Shown in pieces: positions 45,586 through 55,200 of a stretch of DNA of 64,000 nucleotides. Numbering within the stretch: position 1 is the stretch's first letter; every line of letters begins with the position of its first letter. Under the pieces are notes generated by a model. The model saw only the letters and a list, made by a program, of their open reading frames with translations. It was not told where the DNA came from and made no database searches. Origin of the DNA: Kordia algicida (lineage in GTDB: Bacteria > Bacteroidota > Bacteroidia > Flavobacteriales > Flavobacteriaceae); NCBI RefSeq assembly GCF_051013375.1, contig NZ_CP142125.1; one strand, given 5' to 3'. The position numbers and the translations under genes were made by a program.

Positions 45586-45607
45586 AATATGGAGTGGTTG
45601 GTTGTTC

Positions 45608-45615
45608 CAAATATA
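45608..45615 (-). promoter_or_regulatory. Candidate -7 box for the propeller gene
   Basis: TATATTTG on the minus strand matches the Bacteroidota TAnnTTTG consensus exactly and lies 23 bases upstream of the ATG at 45585. No clear TTG at -33 was found. Confidence 0.4.
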
Positions 45616-45679
45616 GAAAGTATCCTTTGATTGAAATAGCGTGATACTACGTGATTATTTTTTCATGCAATTGTACTTT

Positions 45680-46324
45680 TTATTTCAATTCAAAAACTCG
45701 AAATGTATTTTTTGCGAGATTGAAAACCTGTAATTTTCCTTGTAATACATTTGAAGCATTTTGCATAATTTTTATGACTTCGTTTACCTGTAAACTAGAA
45801 GCCATCGTTACAATTTGTGGCATCACTCTAGAATCATTGCAGTCTTCATTTTGAAACATTTCTTGCTCATTTGTAAATGTTGCTTTGAATGATTTTCCGC
45901 CTTTGTAATTGAACACAGAAATGTGACCTTCTTCGCCTTTTACACCAGTATATACCATCGGAATGTTATATGCTGCGCATGCGTTATCTATGACCAAACG
46001 CGAAGCATAATTGTCAGTACAATCCACAACAATCGTTGCGTTTTTTAGTAGTTTTTTGCTATTTTTTGAGCTAACACGTTCTTTGACGCTTGTAATTTCA
46101 ATTGTTTTGTTTCGTGCTTCCAATGCCGCTTTTGCGACGTCACATTTATAGTTTCCAACGGCATTGAGATCAAATAAAATCTGACGTTGTAAATTGTCAA
46201 TTTCTACACGATCATCATCAATAATTGTTAGTTTTTTAATGCCAAGTAACGTAAGCGATAACGCTGTTGCACAACCCAAACCACCGCAACCAACGACGAC
46301 AATATGCGCTTCTTCTTTTGTCAT
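45680..46324 (-). CDS. ThiF/MoeB/E1-like adenylyltransferase
   Basis: The 214-residue protein is a minimal E1-like domain: nucleotide-binding G-C-G-G-L-G (12-17), I-D-D-D-R-V-E-I-D-N-L-Q-R-Q-I-L (35-50, with the conserved Asn, Arg and Gln), D-C-T-D-N (101-105), V-K-G-E-E-G-H (128-134), and C162 in E-D-C-N-D-S-R-V-M-P where MoeB/ThiF enzymes have their C-terminal cysteine motif. It lacks paired C-x-x-C zinc ligands. It should adenylate the C-terminal Gly of a ubiquitin-like partner; the Gly-Gly protein two genes upstream is the obvious substrate. Its start codon overlaps the DUF4132 stop (TAATG). Cofactor synthesis is the alternative role. Confidence 0.88.
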   Translation of the reverse strand: MTKEEAHIVVVGCGGLGCATALSLTLLGIKKLTIIDDDRVEIDNLQRQILFDLNAVGNYKCDVAKAALEARNKTIEITSVKERVSSKNSKKLLKNATIVVDCTDNYASRLVIDNACAAYNIPMVYTGVKGEEGHISVFNYKGGKSFKATFTNEQEMFQNEDCNDSRVMPQIVTMASSLQVNEVIKIMQNASNVLQGKLQVFNLAKNTFRVFELK

Positions 46325-48909
46325 TATCGTATTTGACTTAGAATGGTTACATCCGTAATTTTATGATCTTCTGCTAGTAAAAAAGCTTTGCTTAATACCA
46401 GCGATAATCCACGATCGCCTTCAAATGGTAAGAAGATATTGCTCGTATTTTTGTCTTTTCCTCTTGCTGGAACGATACATAAATATTGATCGTTTGGTTC
46501 CATGAGAATGTTAGAACTTCCAATGTGAATTTTGTAGGTTCGTTTCGTACCTTTTACGCGTAAAAACTTTCCATCGATGGTGGCAACTTTGTTTATTTTT
46601 AAGCGCGGAAGGAGTTTTTCAAGAATTTGTTTTCTGGTTTTGGCAACTTCGGTTAAATCGCCAAAAGAATAGCTTGTCCAATAGTTATGATATTGTGGTA
46701 ATCCGCCATTATCTCTCCATTCCGGATCATTTCCAACGCTAGAAACTCCCACAAATAAATCAACATCGCGTAATATTTCAGAAAGGACTAATTTCGGAAC
46801 ATCAATCATGTCCATGACTTCTTCATTTTTTAGGAATCGTACTTGATCGGTGGCAACATAATTCCAAATTCCAGTATCATTAAATTCGTCTTCTGCATTC
46901 AGTTCGTTAATCCAAAATTGCGCTTGTATGTCATGCGCTTTTATATGAATTGTTGCCATTTCTGCGTCAATTCCGTTATCAAATGCACCCATAAGTGAAT
47001 ATTTCCAACCGCGAATACTTGTCAGTGCATTGAATTGGTGTTGCTTTAAGATATGCGCTGCCATACGATTGCTATAGGTTTTCGTATTGATTTCTGCATC
47101 CGTTAAGATATATACTTCACGATATGCTTGTTTGAGCGGTTGTTTTATTTCGAGTTCTTCGAGTTTTTTTCGCCAAAATAATACATCATTTACGGCTTCA
47201 TAAATTGGATGCCACAAACGAACTTCTGTTTCTTCCGAAATCCAATCAAGTGTAGTATTCTCTTGCGTTGTCCATTGGTCGTTTAGGTAAAATGCGGTAA
47301 CAAATGTATCCTCTTTTTTGAATTGCCATAAAAGTCTTTTTGCGATAAAACTAACTAAACCATGATCTAAATAATGTTTTGTAAAATTTTCATACGTCCA
47401 TATACGATCATCTAAATACAATCTGTCAATACGATCGCGTTGCGCTGTGAGGTATTTTTTTATTTGTGCTACATCACTTTTTGCTTTTTTGAGTGTATGT
47501 GCATGCTTTGCAGAATTTTTTACAAATGCAGGTGTCGTTTTTTGCTGTTTTCCGTCAGGCTTTCGCCAGATGAGATTTACTTTTCCTAGTTCTTGAATGG
47601 TGATTTCCAACGTATAATCATCAAAAGCAATTGTTTTTGCTCCGTTTGTCAACCCGAAATGTGGAATGGAAAGTTCTTCTATTTCAGAAGAAGAAACACC
47701 AAGTTTTGTAGAAGCAGCTTCAATGTATTTTTCGATGAGTTTTCGCGTGTTGTTCTGCTTTATTTTAAGCTTTAATCGCGATAGATGGCTGATACCTTCT
47801 AAACCTTTTGTATTTCCTAATACGTAGATGCAGGCATTTCCAATTCCAGCCGCAGCAGGACCAACACCAGGAATTTTTTTATAGCAGCGTTCTGCAAGTT
47901 TAGCAATTAGGTTTAAGGTTGCCGTATCATGAAATTTTGCCAAGCTCCATACCAATCCTTTTAAAAATGCCGTGCTTTTTTCATGTAAAAATTCATAGTA
48001 TGTATATTCATACACACGTCCTGAATAGGTGTTTTGTACTGTTTTTTCAATTTCTTTAAGTTGTATTACAAATTCTAACCACGGATGTACGGTAGTTTTG
48101 TATTTGGCAATTCCAATTTCGTCAATGATTTTGCTTGTATTTTTTAAGAATCGTTGCGAAGGTTTTCCGCTGGTAGCTTTTGAGAATAGGTGACAGAGTT
48201 GATAGAAGTGATCGCGGAGATTTTCATCTATAGTGATAATTTTAGGATTGAACATTTCGCCAAAACGATCGTTTGTATGTACATATGGAAGTGTTTTTCC
48301 ATCAGTATTTTGATCTTCAAAGAGTATTTTTTTTAGTTTCGTTGCTACTTTTTCCAAATCAACGCCCCAATAATGATCTTTTTTGTTCATAACTGGCGAG
48401 GCTAAAAATTTTTCGATGAAGCTTCTCCATTCAGAAGTAACGCCGTTTTTTTTGATACTTTTTTCTATTTGTTGTGTTACGTATCCAATGGGCCAATTTG
48501 TAAAGTGTATGAGGTTGTTTTTGGAGGAAGAATTTGCAAAGAAATCTAATAATTTCGCTATTTCAGATGGTTTGTATTCAAGATTGCTTCGTAAAAGTAC
48601 TGTGACTAATTCTCCACAGATATGACTTTTGTTCCTTTCGACATTGGTAAGTGATCTTCGTACACTTATCTTTAATAATTCAACTTTTTTTTCAGCTAAG
48701 TATTGTACAAATTCTTTTTTTGTTGTGGCATCTTTCGCTTTTAGCTCGTTGTATGATTTTAATGTTGAAAATTTTATCGTATAGGTATAACCTTCTAAAA
48801 AAGCATCTTGCATGATCTTTTTTAGTTGTTCGTCGAATGGGGAATTTTGTAGTGTTTTTGATTCTTTTTTACTACTAAATAGATTTTTTAGACTGTCTGC
48901 AAATCCCAT
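46324..48909 (-). CDS. DUF4132-family protein
   Basis: The 861-residue protein has a helical N-terminal part (about 1-420; A-E-R-C-Y-K-K-I-P-G-V-G-P-A-A-A-G), then a domain with R-D-R-I-D-R-L-Y-L-D-D-R-I-W, and the strongly conserved C-terminal block of the DUF4132 group: V-D-L-F-V-G-V-S-S-V-G-N-D, L-R-V-K-G-T-K-R-T-Y-K-I-H-I-G-S-S-N-I-L, Y-L-C-I-V-P, L-P-F-E-G-D-R-G-L-S, L-S-K-A-F-L-L-A. Relatives include WGR-DUF4132 proteins such as E. coli MolR; the activity is not known to me. Here it is sandwiched between a Gly-Gly-ended beta-grasp-like protein and an E1 enzyme, with 9-base and -1-base spacings, so the three are surely cotranslated. Confidence 0.83.
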   Translation of the reverse strand: MGFADSLKNLFSSKKESKTLQNSPFDEQLKKIMQDAFLEGYTYTIKFSTLKSYNELKAKDATTKKEFVQYLAEKKVELLKISVRRSLTNVERNKSHICGELVTVLLRSNLEYKPSEIAKLLDFFANSSSKNNLIHFTNWPIGYVTQQIEKSIKKNGVTSEWRSFIEKFLASPVMNKKDHYWGVDLEKVATKLKKILFEDQNTDGKTLPYVHTNDRFGEMFNPKIITIDENLRDHFYQLCHLFSKATSGKPSQRFLKNTSKIIDEIGIAKYKTTVHPWLEFVIQLKEIEKTVQNTYSGRVYEYTYYEFLHEKSTAFLKGLVWSLAKFHDTATLNLIAKLAERCYKKIPGVGPAAAGIGNACIYVLGNTKGLEGISHLSRLKLKIKQNNTRKLIEKYIEAASTKLGVSSSEIEELSIPHFGLTNGAKTIAFDDYTLEITIQELGKVNLIWRKPDGKQQKTTPAFVKNSAKHAHTLKKAKSDVAQIKKYLTAQRDRIDRLYLDDRIWTYENFTKHYLDHGLVSFIAKRLLWQFKKEDTFVTAFYLNDQWTTQENTTLDWISEETEVRLWHPIYEAVNDVLFWRKKLEELEIKQPLKQAYREVYILTDAEINTKTYSNRMAAHILKQHQFNALTSIRGWKYSLMGAFDNGIDAEMATIHIKAHDIQAQFWINELNAEDEFNDTGIWNYVATDQVRFLKNEEVMDMIDVPKLVLSEILRDVDLFVGVSSVGNDPEWRDNGGLPQYHNYWTSYSFGDLTEVAKTRKQILEKLLPRLKINKVATIDGKFLRVKGTKRTYKIHIGSSNILMEPNDQYLCIVPARGKDKNTSNIFLPFEGDRGLSLVLSKAFLLAEDHKITDVTILSQIR

Positions 48910-48918
48910 ATTTTTTAG

Positions 48919-49308
48919 TTATCCACCAACTAATGGTGTCAGTTTTACAAAGCTTACGGTTGTTGTTTTGGCTACCAACACTTCTTGTTCAAGGCTTTCT
49001 GCTTGCTGATCGTCAATAAGAACGAGATAGCCATTTTTTTGAAAGGCATCAAAAGCGATGAACGTTTGTTGCTCAATATCTATCTTTTTGCGTTTTTTAA
49101 GTTTGTAACCGTTCAGTGTTTTTTCAGATGCTGTAGGACGAATAAGACCTTTAAAGTATTCGGGAAGTTTTTTGTTGTACGCTTTAACTTCCGCAGAAAC
49201 ACGCGCAGTAATAATGTCTTTCACCGTTACAATTTCGTTTTCGACAGCGATTTGTATTTGATTGAGAATGTCGCCTGTTAAAGATTCATCCTTAATAGTA
49301 ATCGTCAT
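48919..49308 (-). CDS. MoaD/ubiquitin-like protein with C-terminal Gly-Gly
   Basis: The 129-residue protein ends in S-F-V-K-L-T-P-L-V-G-G, with the free Gly-Gly (128-129) exactly at the stop, as in MoaD, ThiS and processed ubiquitin. Preceding strands (G-Y-L-V-L-I-D-D, Q-E-V-L-V-A, T-T-V-S-F) and the N-terminal pair (T-I-T-I-K-D, V-T-V-K-D-I-I-T-A) fit a beta-grasp fold with an insert of about 45 residues. It is the first gene of the operon, followed by DUF4132 and the E1-like enzyme. It should be adenylated at the C-terminus and then either carry sulfur or be joined to a target. It is longer than MoaD or ThiS. Confidence 0.72.
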   Translation of the reverse strand: MTITIKDESLTGDILNQIQIAVENEIVTVKDIITARVSAEVKAYNKKLPEYFKGLIRPTASEKTLNGYKLKKRKKIDIEQQTFIAFDAFQKNGYLVLIDDQQAESLEQEVLVAKTTTVSFVKLTPLVGG

Positions 49309-49364
49309 GCTATTATTTTTTATTAAACTTACTAATTTTGATTGTGGATAGAAAGTTTATTTCA

Positions 49365-49399
49365 TAAAAAAACCTGCAACTACGGGAGTTACAGGTTTT
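49365..49399 (-). terminator. Terminator of the type IX operon
   Basis: AAACCTGCAACT (49370-49381) pairs with AGTTACAGGTTT (49387-49398) with one mismatch; on the minus strand the hairpin is followed by a T-run. It closes the OmpA operon just before the Ubl operon begins. Confidence 0.8.
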
Positions 49400-49420
49400 A
49401 TAATTTATAAGATAATGTAC

Positions 49421-51301
49421 TTAGTCTTTGCTTACAATGATAAAGTCAGAACGACGGTTTTGTTGGTGTTCTTCCTCTGTACATTTGTTTCCACAGTCAA
49501 TTAATGGAGAACTTTCTCCTTTTCCTTCACTGCTTAAACGAGAAGCATCTATTCCTTTAGAAATGATGTATTGTACGGTAGATTTTGCACGTCTTTCCGA
49601 TAAGCGTTGATTGTATGACGCAGAACCTCTGATATCTGTATGTGTTTCCACTTTGATAACCATGTTTGGATACTTAGTCATTACATTTACTACTTTGTCT
49701 AATTCGAAAGCTGCATCTTGACGAATGTTGTGTTTGTCAAAATCAAAATAGATTGGATTTAATACAATGACATCTTCAATGATTTCTTCAATTGGAGCTA
49801 GTGGAATTTCCACCAATTTAGTTGGATCGTCTCCACTGTTTACGTCTACTTGCTGTGGAACATATCCTTGAATGGTAGCTTCCAATCTTGAAGATTTGTC
49901 ACATTCTACTTTGAACGTTACTTTTCCTTCAGCATCAGTCGTTTTAGATCCTACGCTGTTTCCTTGATCGTCTGCCAATACCACATTTGCACCACTTAAT
50001 GCAGCTCCTGTTTCTTTGTCAGTTACAACCACTACATAATCTACATCACAAATTGGATTGATAAGCGTAACTTCATAAATATCATCACTTCCTTTTCCAC
50101 CATCACGGTTGGAAGCAACGAATCCTTTTTTAGTTTCTTCATCAAAAGTGAAAGAGAAATCGTCTGAGTTACTGTTTAATGGTGTTCCTAAGTTACGAAC
50201 TGCTCCGTAAGAGTCTCCTTTTACTTTGGAAGCAAAAACGTCCAATCCTCCAATCCCTAAGTTTCCATCAGATGAGAAGTATAACGTTCCGTTGTTACTG
50301 ATGTAAGGGAAAAACTCTCTACCTTCAGTATTGATGTCACCTCCTAAGTTTTCTGGTTCTCCAAAAGATCCATCATCGTTGATTGCTACTTTGTATAAAT
50401 CTGACTGACCAAATCCTCCTGGCATATCTGAAGCAAAGTATAGTGTTTTACCATCAGCACTTACCGATGGATGTCCTACAGAATATTCATCATTGTTAAA
50501 TGGTACAGGTTGTACATTTGTCCATTCTCCACCAGACATCTTTGCAGTGTATAGGTTTAGCGTTCCTTTACCATCTTCGTCTTTTTTGAATTTTCCATCA
50601 TAATAACTTTCACGTGTAAAGTACATTGTTTTCTTATCAGGAGAGAAACTTACAGTTCCTTCATGGTATTTCGTATTGATGTCTTTAGATAATGCTTGCG
50701 CACTTGATAATTCGCCATCTCCATCATAAGAAGCCATGTAAATGTCTAAATATGGCTGATCGTTCCATCCGTACTTTCTTCCACCATCACGAGTAGAAGT
50801 GAAGTATACAATGTTTCCAGAAGCAATGGCACCAAAGTCAGAGTTTTTCGTATTGATTTCAGAGTTTTTCACTTCAAACTTTGTTACTTTCGCTAGAATT
50901 TGCGGAATGTAATTTGGGTTTTTATTGAAGGCAATGGCTCTTTTGTCATTTGGTTTAGCTGCTGCAAATTTAGACATCCATTCGTTGTGTTCTTTGTATT
51001 TTCCGTTGGCTTTTAGCATTTGGGCATATTTAAAATATACTGTTGCTTTTTTGTTTCCTTCAGAAATACTTTGTCTGTACCAACGTTCAGCATCTTCAGT
51101 TTTGAAAAGATTGTAATAACAGTTTGCGAGTTGCTCATATACATAAGCATCGGCGTCGTCAATGGCAATTTCTTCATATTCCTCAGCAGCTTTTACATAT
51201 TCAAGCCTGTCATATAGCTTGTCAGCCTTTTTAGTTTTATCATTCTGAGCAAAAACGTTCGAAGTTGCTAGAATTAGAAATAATATATATAGTTTTTTCA
51301 T
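49421..51301 (-). CDS. OmpA-family protein with TPR, PD40 propeller and carboxypeptidase-like domain
   Basis: The 626-residue protein has a signal peptide (cut near V-F-A-Q), TPR-like helices (about 25-120), PD40 blades (about 160-400; F-S-P-D-K-K-T-M-Y-F, S-A-D-G-K-T-L-Y-F-A-S-D), a regulatory-like beta domain (about 415-490; G-A-A-L-S-G-A-N-V-V-L) and a C-terminal OmpA peptidoglycan-binding domain (I-Y-F-D-F-D-K-H-N-I-R, T-D-I-R-G-S, N-Q-R-L-S-E-R-R-A). I start it at 51301, since the longer frame runs back into the PorP gene without a signal peptide. With the PorP/SprF gene and giant adhesin it forms the usual type IX surface-protein triad. Confidence 0.9.
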   Translation of the reverse strand: MKKLYILFLILATSNVFAQNDKTKKADKLYDRLEYVKAAEEYEEIAIDDADAYVYEQLANCYYNLFKTEDAERWYRQSISEGNKKATVYFKYAQMLKANGKYKEHNEWMSKFAAAKPNDKRAIAFNKNPNYIPQILAKVTKFEVKNSEINTKNSDFGAIASGNIVYFTSTRDGGRKYGWNDQPYLDIYMASYDGDGELSSAQALSKDINTKYHEGTVSFSPDKKTMYFTRESYYDGKFKKDEDGKGTLNLYTAKMSGGEWTNVQPVPFNNDEYSVGHPSVSADGKTLYFASDMPGGFGQSDLYKVAINDDGSFGEPENLGGDINTEGREFFPYISNNGTLYFSSDGNLGIGGLDVFASKVKGDSYGAVRNLGTPLNSNSDDFSFTFDEETKKGFVASNRDGGKGSDDIYEVTLINPICDVDYVVVVTDKETGAALSGANVVLADDQGNSVGSKTTDAEGKVTFKVECDKSSRLEATIQGYVPQQVDVNSGDDPTKLVEIPLAPIEEIIEDVIVLNPIYFDFDKHNIRQDAAFELDKVVNVMTKYPNMVIKVETHTDIRGSASYNQRLSERRAKSTVQYIISKGIDASRLSSEGKGESSPLIDCGNKCTEEEHQQNRRSDFIIVSKD

Positions 51302-51320
51302 TGTTTTTTGGCGTATTATG

Positions 51321-52238
51321 TTAGAAATATCTTGGCGAACGAGAAACTTTTCTTGGGAAGTATAAATCAAATAATAAGAATACTTCGTGAGAGGCACTAG
51401 CAACAGAAGAAATTTCTGAAGTTACGGCATCGTAAGCGTAACCAATACGTAATCTCGGGTTAATCGCGAAGTTGACCATTCCACTGAAAGAGTCGTCTAA
51501 ACGGTATGAAGCACCAATTTCAAATTTTTCATAAAATAAGGCGTTCAAGTTCACATCAAATGACGTAGGTGCGTCAAATGCAGACTTTACTAAGAATGAA
51601 GGTTTGATTTTGGTGTTTGGACTAGCTTGGAATACATAACCACCTGTAAGGAAGTAATGTTGTACTTCCGAACCATACGCTCTACCATTTACATCTAAGT
51701 GTTTTCCTTTTAAAAAGTTAGGAACAGATAATGCTAAATAGTAATTGTCGGTATAGTAAAAAAGCCCGGCACCTAAATTAAAGGTCGTTTCATTTACGTT
51801 ACTAGAGAATGCTTCATCACCTTGATCGATTAGCGTTGGATTTACTTGAGATAATAATCCGATATCGTGGAATGTTAATCCAGCTTTAATACCAAATGCT
51901 AATTTGTGTGCGCCACCTAGTTTTAGTGTATATGCGAAATCTGTGTAAGCATTTGTTTCTTTTACAGGTCCAATTTGATCTGAAATTAAAGATAAACCAA
52001 GCCCTACATTTTTACCGACAGGCGAATGCCCGAAGAACGTAAACGTTCTTGGGGCACCGTCAAATCCGGTCCATTGATTTCTGTATAATGCACCTAAAGA
52101 TATTCCTTCTTTAGATCCTGCATAAGCTGGATTGATAACTGCCATATTGTACATGTACTGCGTGTACTGCGGATCTTGCTGTGCAAGCGATGGTAGTGTG
52201 AAAAGTAATATAAATAGTGCGATATATATGTTCTTCAT
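51321..52238 (-). CDS. PorP/SprF-family type IX secretion membrane protein
   Basis: The 305-residue protein has a signal peptide (cut near L-A-Q) and the family pattern: Q-D-P-Q-Y-T-Q-Y-M-Y-N, N-P-A-Y-A-G-S-K, L-Y-R-N-Q-W-T-G-F-D-G-A-P-R, N-V-G-L-G-L-S-L-I-S-D. It is an outer-membrane barrel. Family members help tether the type B-sorted protein encoded next to them to the surface. It follows the adhesin gene by 53 bases. Other copies are usually scattered in these genomes, each paired with its own substrate. Confidence 0.93.
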   Translation of the reverse strand: MKNIYIALFILLFTLPSLAQQDPQYTQYMYNMAVINPAYAGSKEGISLGALYRNQWTGFDGAPRTFTFFGHSPVGKNVGLGLSLISDQIGPVKETNAYTDFAYTLKLGGAHKLAFGIKAGLTFHDIGLLSQVNPTLIDQGDEAFSSNVNETTFNLGAGLFYYTDNYYLALSVPNFLKGKHLDVNGRAYGSEVQHYFLTGGYVFQASPNTKIKPSFLVKSAFDAPTSFDVNLNALFYEKFEIGASYRLDDSFSGMVNFAINPRLRIGYAYDAVTSEISSVASASHEVFLLFDLYFPRKVSRSPRYF

Positions 52239-52291
52239 GATATGATGTAATATTATTTTAAGAATATAGATTTTAATTTTTATGCAATGAA

Positions 52292-55200
52292 TTATTTATT
52301 TAAATAAATCCATCCATTTTTCGATTGTCCATTTTCAAGTCTCAATACATAAAAATAAGTTCCTACAGGTAAATTATCATTATCATTTGTTTGTCCCATC
52401 CACTCGTTGGTGTATTTGAGTTTCTTGTAAATTGAACGTCCGTGAGAATTAAATATTTCTACTTCTTCAACTCTAAACGCTCGTAAGTCCCAAGTATCAT
52501 TTAATCCATCTCCATTTGGAGAGATTCCTTGTGGGAAAGAACACATTGCATTTATTACTGTAAATGTTTGCATGCTAGTACATCCGTCAGCAGTTGTAAT
52601 CATTACAGTGTATTCTCCATCTTCGGTTGCAATAAATTGCGATCCATCGTTGTCTATAGAAGAACCACCTGACCATTCGTATGTAACAGTTGCAGGATCG
52701 TATCCGTTATTTAATGGAGATACCGTAATGGTATATTCATCATTAATACATTCTCCTTCTAAACCAATATTTGCTGGATCAATTTGTGGCAATAGTTCTA
52801 TTTGGAAATCTCCTGTTGCAAAACATCCAGTATTGTCATCTTGAATACGAACATATACTGTTCCACTAGCGCTTGTATAAGCTGCAGGATCAGCAAGCAT
52901 ATTTGTTCCTGCTTCTGCATCAGCCATTGATTCATAGTATGTAACTGTTACATCTGTTTGCGTTCCAATTACGTTTGCATCTTGTACTGTAAGATCATAT
53001 TCTGCAATACCATCAAAGTCATCATCACAAGCTCTTAATGTTTCTGTAGCAACAACTTCAGGATTTCTCTGAACACGTACCGTTACATCGTCTGTTAAGG
53101 TTACTAAAGAACCATCAGCTAATGCATACGTTATAGATGCCGTATACGTAGTATCTTCCGTTGGAGATACAGTAATATCCGTATCGTTACTAATTACGTT
53201 TCCATCTTCATCTAACCATTCAAATGTATAGTTAGGTGTTCCGTCTGGTACAAATCGCCATAATTCTTGCGTTGTTACATCCCAAACACCATTGTTTCTT
53301 CCTGGAGGTGCATAACCTACAGTTCCACCTGCGTTTTGAATACCTACAATCGCAATACCGCCATCATTCCATGTTGGACAAACTGGCTTTTCTATTAAGA
53401 TAACATCAATCACGTTAGAAGATTCGTATAAAATAATCTGTTGTGTTGTGCTTATATCATTACATCCAAAGTGAGGTACTTCAAAGAATGTTGCTTTAAA
53501 TTGACGTGAAGGTGCTGTACCCACAATTGCATATTCAATGTAGTGATCGCCATCTACTCCTGGATCAATATCATGGTATGCACCGTGAATTGCGTTATCT
53601 GGAACTGCTGGCGTTGGTAATAAATCACCTGGAGCAAAGTTCCATGGACAGAAGTTTCCAGCATCTCCAGCGTTAAACGATATTAAACCGTTTGCACCAA
53701 TAACTACATCTGTATATGTAGTTCCGAAGTATTCAAAGTTGAATCCTAAAGGAATTAATGAAGACCATCTATCATCTAAAGTAAGTGAAGTTGGCTGTCC
53801 AGTTAAGTTATCTGGAGGACATTGTAAGTCACTAATAGTATATGTACTTGTGTTAGATGTAATGGAACTTGCCATAAACGTAGCCGATAAATCTGTTGAT
53901 GTTTCATCACACGTTTGTAATTGATCGTATCCTGCATTGATGATTCTACATGCTTGATCTGGACAGAATGCTTGTGTTTGTGGATCACTCGTTAATACAC
54001 AGTTTGTATCATCAGTATCAGCTACCGTAAATACTACTGGCGTTCCATTTGGATATGGTCCAAAAGTGTATATTCCTGGATCTGTAACTACTTGTGAAGC
54101 ACTTCCGAAGTCATCAAAAATTGAAATTGAATCAGCGTCACCTGTATCTGTAATTTCTACATCAACTAGGAACTGATCTCCTTCAGCACAATCTTCAACT
54201 ACAGTATATGTAGCAGATGGTTTGAAACATGTTAAACATTCAGCAGTCCATTCCCAAGTAGTACCATTTCCTGCGGCACAACTTGTAAATCCATCACTGA
54301 TAACTTCCATAAATAGGTTTCCACCATTAGATTCAATCACTAATCCTGTAAGGTCTCCAGCGTTATTTCCTGAGAATAATACAGGGAACGTGTTGTCTGA
54401 CCCGTCATAAAAATTAATTATATCATCATCATCAACAATAGTTCCTGTCGTAAATGTAAGTCTTACAGGGAAACCTGAGTCTGATGTGAATAAGAATGTA
54501 TTATCATCATTATTTGTATAACAATGCATTACATCTATTGGACCATCAGCACATACTAAGTTGAATACTTGATTAGGATCAGGTCTAGTTGTAAAGCTTT
54601 CTTCTGTACATCCTGTAGCCAATCCATTTCCGTTGTATGCTAATATTGTTACGTAATATGTAGTGTCGTAATCGGTATCTAATAAGTATGAATTTACATT
54701 TCCAACGTCAAGTCCGTTTACAACATCATTTCCACCTGGTGTAGTTCCTACTGTTAAGATATATCCTGCTGGCGAACCAATTGCAGATCCCCAGTTAATG
54801 TTTTCATCAATTTCTACGGCAGTAGCACCATCTAGAGGACTTGTCAAAGATACACAAGAAGGTGGCGCAGTAGGATCAATACATCCTACGATAAAGTCCC
54901 AAGGAGTATATCCCTGTGATTGACAGCTAAATATTCCGTCCGATTGGATTTGGAACGTGATTGTAGATCCTGAACTTTCAAAGCTAAGACCCGCTAAATC
55001 ACCACCATTTCCATAACCGTTGTAAATTTCCGTTCCATCAGAATCGAAAACGATTAACTCATCCCAGTTATTTTCTACTTGACCAGCATTGAATAATAAT
55101 GCAAGTGTAGAAGTTCCGTCTGAGCTTGTGTAGCTGAATGTAGTTGTATCATTGTTTGTGTAACAGAATCCTGTTACATTTAGAGGAGCAGCATTACAAT

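Noticed and set aside
45680..49308. CBASS/Bil-type antiviral operon
   Set aside because: There is no CD-NTase, E2-like or JAB protease gene nearby, and the E1 is a minimal ThiF domain without an extra E2 part.
51302..51403. Upstream extension of the OmpA gene to an ATG at 51403
   Set aside because: It would overlap the PorP coding region by over 80 bases and hide the signal peptide that begins at 51301.
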